Of a stretch of 64,000 bases of DNA, positions 34,564 through 43,261 are shown in pieces. The notes under the pieces are model-generated. The model saw nothing but the letters and a program-made list of their open reading frames with translations. It searched no databases and was not told the origin of the DNA. The stretch comes from Gaiella sp. (GTDB lineage Bacteria > Actinomycetota > Thermoleophilia > Gaiellales > Gaiellaceae), in the NCBI GenBank assembly GCA_027493885.1, contig JAOSJZ010000001.1, positions 1,916,622 through 1,980,621 on the forward strand, in the 5' to 3' direction. Positions within the stretch are counted from its first letter, which is position 1, and each line of letters starts with the position of its first letter. Both the position numbers and the translations under genes were made by a program.

Positions 34564-35820
34564 TCACGTCTCGCCTTCCTCTCCGAGCCCGAACAGGTGA
34601 CGCACGACGTCAGCATAGACCAGCCCGTCCGGCGTCACGGCCGCCTCCTTCATCCGGATCGTAGGGAGGTGAAGGAGCTTGTTGACGATCTGCGCCGTGA
34701 CGGTCTCGACGACCTCGCGCTCGCTCTCCGGGAGCCTCGCTTCCACCCTGGCAAGCTCCGACGACCGGATCTCCTCGGCCAGAGCACGGAGCGACGCGAT
34801 CGCGGGAACGACGGCGAGCGAGGCCTGCCACGCCCGAAAGCGGTCGGCTTCCGCCGCCACGATCCGCTCTGCCGCAACCGCCTCCGCCCGGCGACCCTCG
34901 AGCGAGGCCGAGACGACGGCCTCGAGGTCGTCGACGTCGTACACGAAGCATCCGTCGACCGCCGCGAGCGCAGGATCCACGTCGCGCGGCACCGCGAGAT
35001 CGACGAAGAGCACCGGTCGGCCGCGGCGCGCGCGCAATGCCGGAGCCAGCGCCTCGGCCGTGAGCACGAACCCGGCCGCGCTCGTCGAACAGACGACCAC
35101 GTCCGCGTCGGCAAGGGCGTCGCGAACGTCCTCGAGCGCGAGGGCTCGCGCGCCGAGTGACGCCGCCAGCCGCTCGGCCCGATCGAACGTCCTGTTCACC
35201 ACGGCGGTCACGGTGGCGCCGCGCGAGCGGAGGTTGCGGGCTGTGAGCTCGCTCGTCCTGCCCGCCCCGACGAGGACGACGCGGCGTGCTTCGAGCCTGT
35301 CGAAGACCTGCTGCGCGAGCGCGGCCGCCGCCGCCGGGACGGATGCCGGGCTTTCGCCGATGGCGGTCTCGAGACGCGCCCGCCGGCCCGCGTGCAACGC
35401 CATCCGGAACGTCCGGTCGAGCAGCGGGCCCGGTGCGCCCGTCTCGTACGCGTCGCGCACCTGCCCGAGGATCTCGCCCTCGCCCGGTACGAGCGAGTCG
35501 AGGCCCGCCGCAACGCGGAAGAGGTGGAGAGCGGCGGACTCGTCCGCGAGGCGATACGCGACCGGCGCGAGCGCGGACGCATCCGCACCGGCCAGCGCGA
35601 GCAGCGCCCGGTCTGCTGCTTCGGCGACGTCGCCGTCACGGGAGGCGAGATACAGCTCGGTCCGGTTGCACGCCGACAACACGACCGCCTCGTGACGACC
35701 CTCGCTCGAGCGCGCGAGCTCGCGGGCGAGCGCCGACGTCGACGCTCCGTCGATCGCGACGCGCTCGCGCAGCTCGACCGATGCCGTGTGGTGCGAAACG
35801 CCGGCGAGCGCGAGCTTCAC
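34564..35820 (-). CDS. hemA: glutamyl-tRNA reductase
   Basis: 418 residues. N-terminal catalytic domain with KLALAGVSHHTASVELRERV and the nucleophile in VVLSACNRTELYLAS (Cys51), LDSLVPGEGEILGQVRDAYE, then the NADPH domain with VVLVGAGRTSELTARNLRSR, PVLFVDLAVPRDVDP and a C-terminal dimerisation helix region ending LLHLPTIRMKEAA. GTG 35820 overlaps the stop of the HemX-like gene (GTGA). First committed step of C5-pathway haem synthesis. Confidence 0.96.
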   Translation of the reverse strand: MKLALAGVSHHTASVELRERVAIDGASTSALARELARSSEGRHEAVVLSACNRTELYLASRDGDVAEAADRALLALAGADASALAPVAYRLADESAALHLFRVAAGLDSLVPGEGEILGQVRDAYETGAPGPLLDRTFRMALHAGRRARLETAIGESPASVPAAAAALAQQVFDRLEARRVVLVGAGRTSELTARNLRSRGATVTAVVNRTFDRAERLAASLGARALALEDVRDALADADVVVCSTSAAGFVLTAEALAPALRARRGRPVLFVDLAVPRDVDPALAAVDGCFVYDVDDLEAVVSASLEGRRAEAVAAERIVAAEADRFRAWQASLAVVPAIASLRALAEEIRSSELARVEARLPESEREVVETVTAQIVNKLLHLPTIRMKEAAVTPDGLVYADVVRHLFGLGEEGET

Positions 35821-36590
35821 GACGCGAAGTGGGTCAGCGGGAGGACGAAGGCGACGAGCGTGAAACCTGCGACGAGCGACCACGCGAGCCGCCGCCCCCG
35901 GAGCCCGACCTCGCGGCGGAGCACGAGAGCGGCGACGTAGAGCGCCCAGATCAGAATCGTGACGGTCATCGCGACGTCGACGTCCGCGGCCCGGAGGCGC
36001 GTCAGCCCGACGAGGATTCCGGCGCTCAGCAGCGCGAGCCCCACGAGCGCGATGCGGGCCGCGAGACGGTCGAGCGCCTCGAGGGACGGCAGCCGGAGTC
36101 GCAGCAGGCCTGCGTCACGCCGCTTGAGCCGACGCTCCTCGAAGAGGTAGAGGCCTGCGACGGCGGCAGCGACGGTGAAGCTCGCGAATGCCGCGAGCAT
36201 GAGACCGACGTGGACGTCCAGCGTCCAGCCGCCGCCGTCCGACGCGTGGACGCCCGTGCCTCCGCCGGCCCACGCGAGGACGAGCAGCGTCGCGGCGACG
36301 GGCATCACGCCGAGGCCGAGGAGCCGGTAGCGGGGGTTGCTGCCCCACGCGAGGTACCCGGTGACGACGAGCCAGGAGAGGAGGTTCAACGCCCCGGCCC
36401 ACGTGCCCCATGGGAAGCCGTCGCTCGTCGCCGCCTGCGCGACGAGCAGTGCTGTCTGCGCGAGCCAGCCGACGCGGACACCCCAGATCCCGAGGCGCCC
36501 GAAGCGGCCGACGCCGCGCAAGCCGCCGGCGTACGCGACGGCGGCCTCGCCGTAGGCGATCAGCGCCGGCCAGACGAGCAGCTCAGCCAT
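35817..36590 (-). CDS. HemX / CcsA-like cytochrome c assembly membrane protein
   Basis: 257 residues with about eight transmembrane helices: WLAQTALLVAQAA, TWAGALNLLSWLVVTGYL, DVHVGLMLAAFASFTVAAAV and GLYLFEERRLKRRDAG in the cytoplasmic loop, all typical of the HemX/CcsA subset of the haem handling family. It lies between ccmD and hemA, with overlaps on both sides, so it may modulate HemA levels as HemX does, or take part in haem delivery. Role inferred. Confidence 0.85.
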   Translation of the reverse strand: MAELLVWPALIAYGEAAVAYAGGLRGVGRFGRLGIWGVRVGWLAQTALLVAQAATSDGFPWGTWAGALNLLSWLVVTGYLAWGSNPRYRLLGLGVMPVAATLLVLAWAGGGTGVHASDGGGWTLDVHVGLMLAAFASFTVAAAVAGLYLFEERRLKRRDAGLLRLRLPSLEALDRLAARIALVGLALLSAGILVGLTRLRAADVDVAMTVTILIWALYVAALVLRREVGLRGRRLAWSLVAGFTLVAFVLPLTHFAS

Positions 36591-36753
36591 CGGGTTCGTC
36601 GCCGGCTGCCGGTCGAGCGCGGGCGAGCTGCGCCAGCTCTGCCGTCTCGCGCTCGAGCCGCGCGAGCTTCGTGGCGATGATCGCCGCCCACACGAGGACG
36701 AAGACGAGGAAGACGCCGTAGGCCGCGGCGACGTACTTCTCGCTTGCGCTCAC
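36583..36753 (-). CDS. ccmD: CcmD-like haem exporter subunit (56 aa)
   Basis: A single-pass protein: SASEKYVAAAYGVFLVFVLV then WAAIIATKLARLERETAELA with a charged cytoplasmic tail. The AAYGVF(L)VF..W..L pattern and the position directly after ccmC identify CcmD. GTG 36753 overlaps the ccmC stop by 4 bp; its stop overlaps the next gene by 8 bp. Confidence 0.85.
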   Translation of the reverse strand: MSASEKYVAAAYGVFLVFVLVWAAIIATKLARLERETAELAQLARARPAAGDEPDG

Positions 36754-37436
36754 CGGACGAGCGCCTCCCGCAACTCGCGCAGGTTGAGGTCGGTGCGCTT
36801 GCCCGCGAGCTCCGTGCGGTACATCACGTAGGCGAGCAACGTGATCGCAGCCCACGAGGCGCAGAAGGCGGCGAACATCGAGTCCGTCATCTGCGGCCCC
36901 TCCCGCGTGAAGACCGTGGGATGGATGAAGTCGCTCGCAAGCCGGATCGCGAAGAAGCTGACCGGGATCAACGCAAGGCCGAACAGCGCGTAGACGGCGG
37001 AGATCCGCTCCCGCCGCGGACCGGACTCGACCGAGAACCGGAGCATGAAGTACGCGCAGTAGAAGAGGAACAGCACGAGGAAGAGGACGAGCTGGTTCGA
37101 GCTCCACGTCCACCAGACGCCCCATGATGCCTTCGCCCAGATCGAGCCGGTCACGAGCGTGAGCGCCCCGAAGATCGTCCCCTGGTGGATCCCGGTGTAG
37201 CTCTCGAGGTCGTACCGCTCGCCCCGCGTCAGGAGCAGGCGGAACGCCTTCCACGCCCCGATTCCGAAGCAGAGATACGCCGTGAGGGCGATCGGCACGT
37301 GGACGTAGAAGATCTTCTGGGAGAGCCCCTGGTCGGCGTCCTCCGGGGCGACGAAGAAGATCATCGCCACGGACACCCCACCGAGCACGACCGCGAGCGC
37401 TGCCAGGGCTGAGAGAGAGGGGTTCCGGATGCTCAT
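36750..37436 (-). CDS. ccmC: cytochrome c biogenesis haem-handling protein CcmC
   Basis: 228 residues, six helices. The tryptophan-rich haem motif is GSIWAKASWGVWWTWSSNQL. Conserved histidines flank it (FYVHVPIALTAYLCFG and SDFIHPTVF). It loads haem onto CcmE with CcmA, CcmB and CcmD. ATG 37436 overlaps the ccmB stop (ATGA). Confidence 0.95.
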   Translation of the reverse strand: MSIRNPSLSALAALAVVLGGVSVAMIFFVAPEDADQGLSQKIFYVHVPIALTAYLCFGIGAWKAFRLLLTRGERYDLESYTGIHQGTIFGALTLVTGSIWAKASWGVWWTWSSNQLVLFLVLFLFYCAYFMLRFSVESGPRRERISAVYALFGLALIPVSFFAIRLASDFIHPTVFTREGPQMTDSMFAAFCASWAAITLLAYVMYRTELAGKRTDLNLRELREALVR

Positions 37437-38074
37437 TCGGTGACGACGTACTCGAAGGCCGCCCACGAAAGTATCGCGAAGACTGCGTCGTAGAGGCCGA
37501 GGAACGCGAGGTACGTCGCCGGCTCCGGTGAGACGCTCGAGCCCACGCCACCGACGACGAGCGGGATCGCGAGGGGCAGGAACAGAAGCGGGAGCAGCAC
37601 CTCCCGGCCGCGGGCCGCGGCGGCCATCGCCGAGACGAGCGAGCCGACGGCGCAGATCCCGACCGACGCGAGCGCCACGCCCGCAAGCGCAGGCCCGTCG
37701 AGCGGCGCGAAGAAGAGCGCGAACGCCGGCAGGGCGACGATCTCGGCGGCTCCGAGAAAGGCGAGCGTCGCGAGGACCTTCCCGAGCCAGATCGCGCTCC
37801 GGTCCGACGTCGCCAGGACGAGACCGTCGAGCGCGCCCGACTCGCCCTCCGGCACCCACGAGCGTCCGAGCCCGAGAAGCGCCGTGAACACGAGCGCCAC
37901 CCACAGGAGCCCGTACGCCGCGTCGTCGCTCGCGCCGCCCGGGAGGGCAAAATGGAACACGACGAGGGTCGCGACGACGAAGAGCACCATCGCGGGCAGC
38001 GTGTCGCGCGCCCGCAGCTCGAGCCGCAGGTCCTTGCGCGCCAGCGCGGCGACATCGCCGAGGTACGCGCTCAC
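37433..38074 (-). CDS. ccmB: haem exporter permease CcmB
   Basis: 213 residues with six helices: ALARKDLRLELRARDTLPAM, WVALVFTALLGLGRSWVPEG, GALDGLVLATSDRSAIWLGK and LLPLLFLPLAIPLVVGGVGS. These are typical CcmB segments. GTG 38074 overlaps the ccmA stop by 4 bp; the stop overlaps ccmC. ABC permease partner of CcmA. Confidence 0.94.
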   Translation of the reverse strand: MSAYLGDVAALARKDLRLELRARDTLPAMVLFVVATLVVFHFALPGGASDDAAYGLLWVALVFTALLGLGRSWVPEGESGALDGLVLATSDRSAIWLGKVLATLAFLGAAEIVALPAFALFFAPLDGPALAGVALASVGICAVGSLVSAMAAAARGREVLLPLLFLPLAIPLVVGGVGSSVSPEPATYLAFLGLYDAVFAILSWAAFEYVVTE

Positions 38075-38679
38075 GCAACTCCGAGGGCCAGCCGGCCCGT
38101 CGTGAGCGCAGCCAGGCGCCCCGGCTCGTGGGTTGCGACGACGAGCGTGTGGTCGCCGGCCGCCGCCAGGGTCGTGAGCTCCTCGTCGAGGAGCGCGGCG
38201 CCCTCCGTGTCGAGGGCGGAATGGGGCTCATCGAGCACGACGAGCTCCGGCTGGTGGAGAAGCGCCCGGCAGAGGGCGAGCCGCTGAGTCATGCCGCGCG
38301 AGTAGGCGGAGACGCGGAGGCGGCGGGCCTCCCAGAGGCCAAAACGCTCGAGCAGCATCCCGATCCGCTCGCGACGCTCGCCGACACGGTAGAGGCGACC
38401 GTAGAGGTCGAGGTTCTCGAGCGCGGTCAGGTCCCGGTAGACCAGCGACTCGTGCCCGACGAACCCGATCCGGCGCCGGTCGACGGCGATCTCGAGCGAG
38501 CCGCGTGAGGGCGCGGCGAGGCCGACGAGCAGCCGCAGGAGCGTCGTCTTCCCCGAGCCGTTCGGGCCGGTCACGACGAGCACGCCGCCGGGCTCGACCC
38601 CAAAGGAGACGTCCCGGAGGACGGCGCGCGTGCCGTACCGCTTCTCGAGCGCGTCCGCGCGGATCAGTGGAGCGCTCAC
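38071..38679 (-). CDS. ccmA: haem exporter ATP-binding protein CcmA
   Basis: 202 residues: Walker A VTGPNGSGKTTLLRLLVGL, signature region SAYSRGMTQRLALCRALLHQ (degenerate LSxGMxQR), Walker B ELVVLDEPHSALD and H-loop VVATHEPGRL. GTG 38679 fits the strand IRADALEKRYG. It starts the minus-strand run ccmABCD-hemX-hemA-hemC-hemD and is divergent from tetR. Confidence 0.93.
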   Translation of the reverse strand: MSAPLIRADALEKRYGTRAVLRDVSFGVEPGGVLVVTGPNGSGKTTLLRLLVGLAAPSRGSLEIAVDRRRIGFVGHESLVYRDLTALENLDLYGRLYRVGERRERIGMLLERFGLWEARRLRVSAYSRGMTQRLALCRALLHQPELVVLDEPHSALDTEGAALLDEELTTLAAAGDHTLVVATHEPGRLAALTTGRLALGVA

Positions 38680-38820
38680 CCCGGCCGCCTTCCGAGCTGG
38701 CCGGCCAAGCGGTGTCCCCGCCCGTGATCGGAAGCCCTCCCAACACTGTCTTGCGTCTTGTCCCACACGGTCCACCGGTAGTAGAGCCGATTTGCGACAG
38801 TGCGCCGATCCTGTAACGGC

Positions 38821-38857
38821 ATTGCGATACTTGACAGTATCGTAATTGTGGTAGATT
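38821..38857 (+). promoter_or_regulatory. tetR promoter with operator around the -35 box
   Basis: Arms ATTGCGATAC (38821-38830) and GTATCGTAAT (38837-38846) form an inverted repeat with one mismatch. The 6-bp centre between them is exactly TTGACA, a perfect -35. TAGATT (38852-38857), 15 nt on, is the -10, 8 nt before the tetR ATG. A repressor bound here would block RNA polymerase directly, the usual autoregulation of TetR proteins. Confidence 0.7.
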
Positions 38858-38865
38858 TCGGACTG

Positions 38866-39495
38866 ATGAGTTCCGAAACAAGCCAGGTCGAGGGACAGCG
38901 CCGTCCCGGCCGCCCCCGGGACGAGCGGGCCGATGCGGCGATCGTGGCCGCGGCACTCGAGTTGCTCGGAGAGGTGGGTGTGCACCGCTTCCGGATGGAC
39001 GACGTCGCCGGTCGCGCGGGTGTGGGCAAGGCGACGATCTACCGCCGCTACCCGTCGAAGGAGCGGCTCGTCGCCGCGGCGGTCGCATCGCTCGTCAGCG
39101 AGATCGCGGTGCCGGACACGGGCTCGACCCGCGGCGACCTGCGCTCGCTGATGCGCGACGCCGTGGCCGTCTACTCGCGGCCGCATGCGGGTGGGTTGAT
39201 GGCAGGTCTCGTCGAAGCGATGTGCCACGAGCCGGCACTCGCCGCCGCGGTGCGCGAGGGCTTCCTCGCCACCCGCCGCCGAGCGCTCGAGCGGGTGATC
39301 GAGCGCGGCGTCGAGCGCGGCGACCTCGCGGCCGGGCTCGACCTCCAGCTCGCGCTCGACGTCCTCGGCGGGCCGCTCTTCTACCGGCTGCTGATCACGG
39401 GCGGCCCGATCGACGGCCAACTCGCGGACGGGGTCGTCGAGCTGATCCTGACCGGCTTCGGAGTACCTCGAGGCAACCACCCGAAAGGAGCATGA
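38866..39495 (+). CDS. TetR family transcriptional regulator
   Basis: 209 residues. The N-terminal DNA-binding domain reads GRPRDERADAAIVAAALELL, FRMDDVAGRAGVGKATIYRR and YPSKERLVAAAV. The ligand-binding domain (about 75-205) includes TRRRALERVIERGVERGDLA and PLFYRLLITGGPID, as in TetR_C proteins of the AcrR type. Located 1 nt before the lactonase-like gene and probably controlling it and itself through the upstream palindrome. Confidence 0.92.
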   Translation: MSSETSQVEGQRRPGRPRDERADAAIVAAALELLGEVGVHRFRMDDVAGRAGVGKATIYRRYPSKERLVAAAVASLVSEIAVPDTGSTRGDLRSLMRDAVAVYSRPHAGGLMAGLVEAMCHEPALAAAVREGFLATRRRALERVIERGVERGDLAAGLDLQLALDVLGGPLFYRLLITGGPIDGQLADGVVELILTGFGVPRGNHPKGA

Positions 39496-39496
39496 G

Positions 39497-40352
39497 ATGC
39501 AGATCCACGCGATCCAGACCGGAACCGTCGCCGTCAAGACCCGCCAGCGCGAGGGCGTCGGCAGCGGCAAGCGCCGCTTTCTCAACATGCTGCTCGACCG
39601 CGACTGGACCGAGCCGCTGCCGATCTACGCCTTCCTGATCGAGCACGACGAGGGCCTGATCCTCGTCGACACCGGTGAGACCGCCCGCGTCGCCGAACCC
39701 GGCTACTTCCCCACCTGGCACCCCTACTTCCGCACCGGCCTCCGCTCAGCCGTGCGGGACGACGACGAGATCGGGCCGCAGCTCACACGGCTCGGCTTCT
39801 CGCCCGACGACGTCAGCCGCGTCGTGATGACCCACCTCCACACCGACCACGCCGGCGGCTTGCACCATTTCCCAGCCAGCGAGGTCCTCGCCTCCGCACT
39901 CGAGATCGAGCACGCACGCGGCCTGATGGGCCGAGCCCGCGGCTACCTCAACCACCGCTTCCCCGCCTGGCTGAGCTTGCAGCCGCTGTGGCTCGACGAC
40001 CGGCCGTTCGGCCCCTTCCCCGCCAGCAAGCCCCTCACGAAGGCAGGCGACGTGATTGCGATCCCCGCCGCGGGCCACACGCCAGGCCAGATCGCAGTCG
40101 CCGTGCTCGACCACGACGCCACCATCCTGATCGCCGCCGACAGCTCCTACACCGAGGACGCGATGCTCCGTGGGATCGTCGACGGCGTCGCCCCCGACGA
40201 CCACGCGGCGAAGACCACGCTCGCGCGGATCCGCGAGTACGCCGCCTCGACCCCGACGATCTACCTGCCCTCACACGATCCCGAGAGCGCCAGACGCCTC
40301 GGAGAGCGACGTACGGTCGCGACGGCCCAGCCCCCTGGCGATCGCTGCCTAG
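39497..40352 (+). CDS. MBL-fold hydrolase, N-acyl-homoserine-lactonase-like (frameshift near end)
   Basis: Metallo-beta-lactamase fold: FLIEHDEGLILVDTGETA, zinc motif VVMTHLHTDHAGGLHHF (His113, His115, Asp117, His118), AAGHTPGQIAVAVL, ILIAADSSYTEDAM and YLPSHDPESARRL. Related to AHL lactonases and other lactone hydrolases. As written, the frame runs on into antisense of ubiA. Removing one C from CCCCC 40331-40335 gives a natural end at TAG 40352 (about 284 residues). It follows tetR by 1 nt. True substrate unknown. Confidence 0.85.
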
Positions 40353-40369
40353 CCCGACAACGGGCAGCG

Positions 40370-41232
40370 CTAGAGCAGCGTGTCCAGGGCGACGAAGGCG
40401 AAGAACCCGATCGAGAGGATCCCGTTGACGGTGAAGAACGCGGCGTCGAGCCGGCGGAGATCGCCGGGGCGGACGATCGCATGCTCGTAGAGGAGGAGCG
40501 CCGCCACGACGCCGACCCCGAGCCAGTACCAGGCGCCCACCGCGAGCCCCGCGCCGGCCGCGACGAGGAGCGCGACGGAGCCCGCGTGCATGGCGCGGGC
40601 GCCGTGGAACACACCCTGGACGCCGAACCGCGTCGCCCACGAGTGCAGCCCTCGACGAGGTCGTGCTGGTGATCGAAGAGCGCGTAGAAGAGGTCGAAGC
40701 CCGCGACCCAGAGGCAGACCGCGCCACCCAGCGCCCACGCCTGCCACGGCAGATCCCCCGTGATCGCCACCCACGCCCCGACCGGGGCGAGGCCGAGACA
40801 CGCGCCGAGCCAGAGGTGACAGAGCCACGTCACCCGCTTGAGGTACGGGTAGACGACGAACATCACGACCGGGATCGGCCACAGCCAGCGCACGACCGGA
40901 GCGAGCTGGAAGACGGCGACGAGGTAGACGGCGAGCGCGAGCACGCAGAGCGCGCCGACCTGGAGACGCGTGAGCGCGCCGGCGGGAAGCTCACGGGTCG
41001 CGGTGCGCGGGTTGCGCCCGTCGAGCTCGGCGTCGATCAGGCGGTTCAAGCTCATCGCGAGCGTCCGCGCGCCGACCATGGCGACCGTGACCCACGCCAT
41101 GGGCCCGATCCCCGGCCAGCCGTCGACCGCGAGGAGCGCGCCGACGTACGCGAACGGCAGCGCGAAGACGGTGTGCTCGAGCCGGACGAGCCGGGCGAGT
41201 CTGAGCGGCAGCGGCGTCGCGAAGGCGCTCAC
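40370..41232 (-). CDS. UbiA-family prenyltransferase (MqnP-like), frameshifted
   Basis: A polytopic aromatic prenyltransferase, about 287 residues after correction. First Asp-rich motif [20 protein letters not shown], second [17 protein letters not shown]. The [13 protein letters not shown] string is typical of the 4-hydroxybenzoate/MqnP group used in menaquinone synthesis by the futalosine route. The frame breaks at CCC 40649-40651 (a base seems missing). Past it [20 protein letters not shown] and the last helices follow in the other frame. GTG 41232 overlaps the moaC stop by 4 bp. Confidence 0.88.
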
Positions 41233-41678
41233 ACGGGCTCCTTCGTCTTCGAGACGAGCTCGATGCCGTCGATCCGCATCGCCTTGTCCACCGCCTTCGC
41301 CATGTCGTAGACGGTGAGCGCGGCAACCGCGACGGCCGTGAGCGCCTCCATCTCCACGCCCGTCTGCGCGGTCGTCTCCGCCGCCGCCTCGATCGCGACG
41401 CCGTCGCGGTCGACCGCGAGGTCGATCTCGACGAGCGTGAGCGGGAGGGGGTGGCAGAGGGGGATCAGCTCGCCGGTCCGCTTCGCGGCCTGGATCCCCG
41501 CGATCCGCGCGACGGCGAGCGCGTCCCCCTTCGGGAGCGCCCGCAGCCGCGAGGCCGTGGCGGGTGCCATGTGCACGCGCCCCCGCGCGACAGCGCGGCG
41601 TCGGGAGACGGCCTTTGCGCCCACGTCGACCATCCGCACTTCGCCGGTCGCCTCGTCGACGTGCGAGAGCTCGCTCAC
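41229..41678 (-). CDS. moaC: cyclic pyranopterin monophosphate synthase
   Basis: 149 residues: [60 protein letters not shown] and [20 protein letters not shown]. The [12 protein letters not shown] and GVEMEALTA(V)xVAALTxYDM blocks are signature MoaC. GTG 41678 overlaps the dehydrogenase stop. Second step of molybdenum cofactor synthesis; moeA lies 8 kb away, other moa genes are not in the window. Confidence 0.96.
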   Translation of the reverse strand: MSELSHVDEATGEVRMVDVGAKAVSRRRAVARGRVHMAPATASRLRALPKGDALAVARIAGIQAAKRTGELIPLCHPLPLTLVEIDLAVDRDGVAIEAAAETTAQTGVEMEALTAVAVAALTVYDMAKAVDKAMRIDGIELVSKTKEPV

Positions 41679-43261
41679 CGCAGCGACTTTCGCACGAGGT
41701 GAGCGAGACCGCGCCGGTGACTCGCGACGGCCCGGGCACGCGAGCGGAGACCGTCTGCGTACAGCGCGCCGAGCAGACCGCGGAGCCCGTCGACCGCGCG
41801 ATCGCCGTACGGGTACCACCAGCCCGGTGTGAGCCACGCACGGTCGGCGTCGACGAGCTTGACGTGCGAGAGCGCGTAGAGGCCGTGCCGCGACCCGATG
41901 CGGCCGACCCCGGACGCCTTCCGCCCACCCCAGGGTGCCTGCGTCGCTCCGAACGAATACGCGTGGTCGTTGTGCCACACCGAGCCGGTCTCGAGCCGCG
42001 CTGCGATCGCCCTGGCCCGGTCGCGATCGCGGGTCCAGACGCTCGCGCCGAACGCGAACCGCGAGTCGTTCACCCAGCGCACCATGTCGTGATCGTTGTC
42101 GCTACGGACAACGACGGCGGCGGGGCCGAAGATCTCCTCGTCGGTGAGTCGTGCCCCACGCGGCTCCCCGAGCAGCAGCGTCGGCTCGTGGAACCACCCG
42201 GGCAGGCCGGTCACCGGACGCCGGCCCCCGGTCACGAGGCCCGCGCCGTGCTCGACCGCGCTCGCGACCAGACCCTCGAAACGCGACCGCTGGGACTCGC
42301 TGACAAGCGGGCCGAGGTCGGTGGCGCGATCGAGGCCGTGACCGATGCGAAGCTCGCGAGCCTTCGTCGCGAAGCGCTCGACAAATGTATCGTGGAGACC
42401 CGACGGCACGGCGATCCGCTCGATCCCGGCGCACGCCTGGCCGCAGTTCGTGAACGACCCCCAGACGGCCCCCGCAACCGCACGGTCGAGGTCGGCATCG
42501 TCGAGCACGAGCATCGCGTCCTTGCCGCCGAGCTCGAGGACGGTCGGACAGAGACGGGCGGCCGCCGCCTGCGCGACACTGCGCCCGACCTCCACCGAGC
42601 CCGTGAACACGATGGCCGCGACGGCGCGGTGACGTACGAGCGCCTCGCCGACGTCGCCTGCACCCTGGACGACGCGAACGAGCCCCGCGGGAGCGCCGGC
42701 GCGCCGGAAGACCTCCTCGACCCAGGCCCCGGAGAGCGGCGTCAGCTCGGACGGCTTCACGATCGCCGCGTTCCCGGCGGCGACCGCCGTGACCGCCTGG
42801 CGTACGGGAATCGCGAAGGGGAAGTTCCACGGCGTGATGATCCCGACCACCCCGAGCGGCTCGTAACGAAGCGCGCCGCGCTTGTGGCGCAGCACGAGCT
42901 GCGGGAAGGGGAGCCGCTCCTCGCCGAGCACCCGCCCGAGGTTGTCGGCATGCCAGCGGCACGCGTCCGCGGCAACGAGCAGATCGTGGAGGTACGCCTC
43001 GGCGAGCGGCTTGCCGGTCTCGCTCGAGATCGTCCGCGCGATCTCGTCGGCGTCCGCGACGAGGACGTGCATGACGTCCTCGAGCAGCCTGCTGCGCTTC
43101 TCGAGCGGCTCGCGCGAGAACGCTTCCTGGGCGAGGCGGGCCTCGGCCATGATCTCCGCGAGCTCTTCGGGTTGCGTGACGGCCACCCGGGCGAGCTCGA
43201 CGAGCGTCGCCGGATCGACGGAGACGAGCTCGCGGCTCGCGACGTCCGGGCCCGCGCTCAC
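41675..43261 (-). CDS. aldehyde dehydrogenase family protein
   Basis: 528 residues. NAD-binding GITP-like [20 protein letters not shown] and [13 protein letters not shown], general base in [16 protein letters not shown] (Glu243), catalytic thiol in [14 protein letters not shown] (Cys277), and [12 protein letters not shown]. Resembles succinate-semialdehyde and betaine-aldehyde types. It carries an Arg-rich C-terminal extension of about 50 residues. Overlaps otsA upstream and moaC downstream by 4 bp each. Confidence 0.93.
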   Translation of the reverse strand: MSAGPDVASRELVSVDPATLVELARVAVTQPEELAEIMAEARLAQEAFSREPLEKRSRLLEDVMHVLVADADEIARTISSETGKPLAEAYLHDLLVAADACRWHADNLGRVLGEERLPFPQLVLRHKRGALRYEPLGVVGIITPWNFPFAIPVRQAVTAVAAGNAAIVKPSELTPLSGAWVEEVFRRAGAPAGLVRVVQGAGDVGEALVRHRAVAAIVFTGSVEVGRSVAQAAAARLCPTVLELGGKDAMLVLDDADLDRAVAGAVWGSFTNCGQACAGIERIAVPSGLHDTFVERFATKARELRIGHGLDRATDLGPLVSESQRSRFEGLVASAVEHGAGLVTGGRRPVTGLPGWFHEPTLLLGEPRGARLTDEEIFGPAAVVVRSDNDHDMVRWVNDSRFAFGASVWTRDRDRARAIAARLETGSVWHNDHAYSFGATQAPWGGRKASGVGRIGSRHGLYALSHVKLVDADRAWLTPGWWYPYGDRAVDGLRGLLGALYADGLRSRARAVASHRRGLAHLVRKSLR

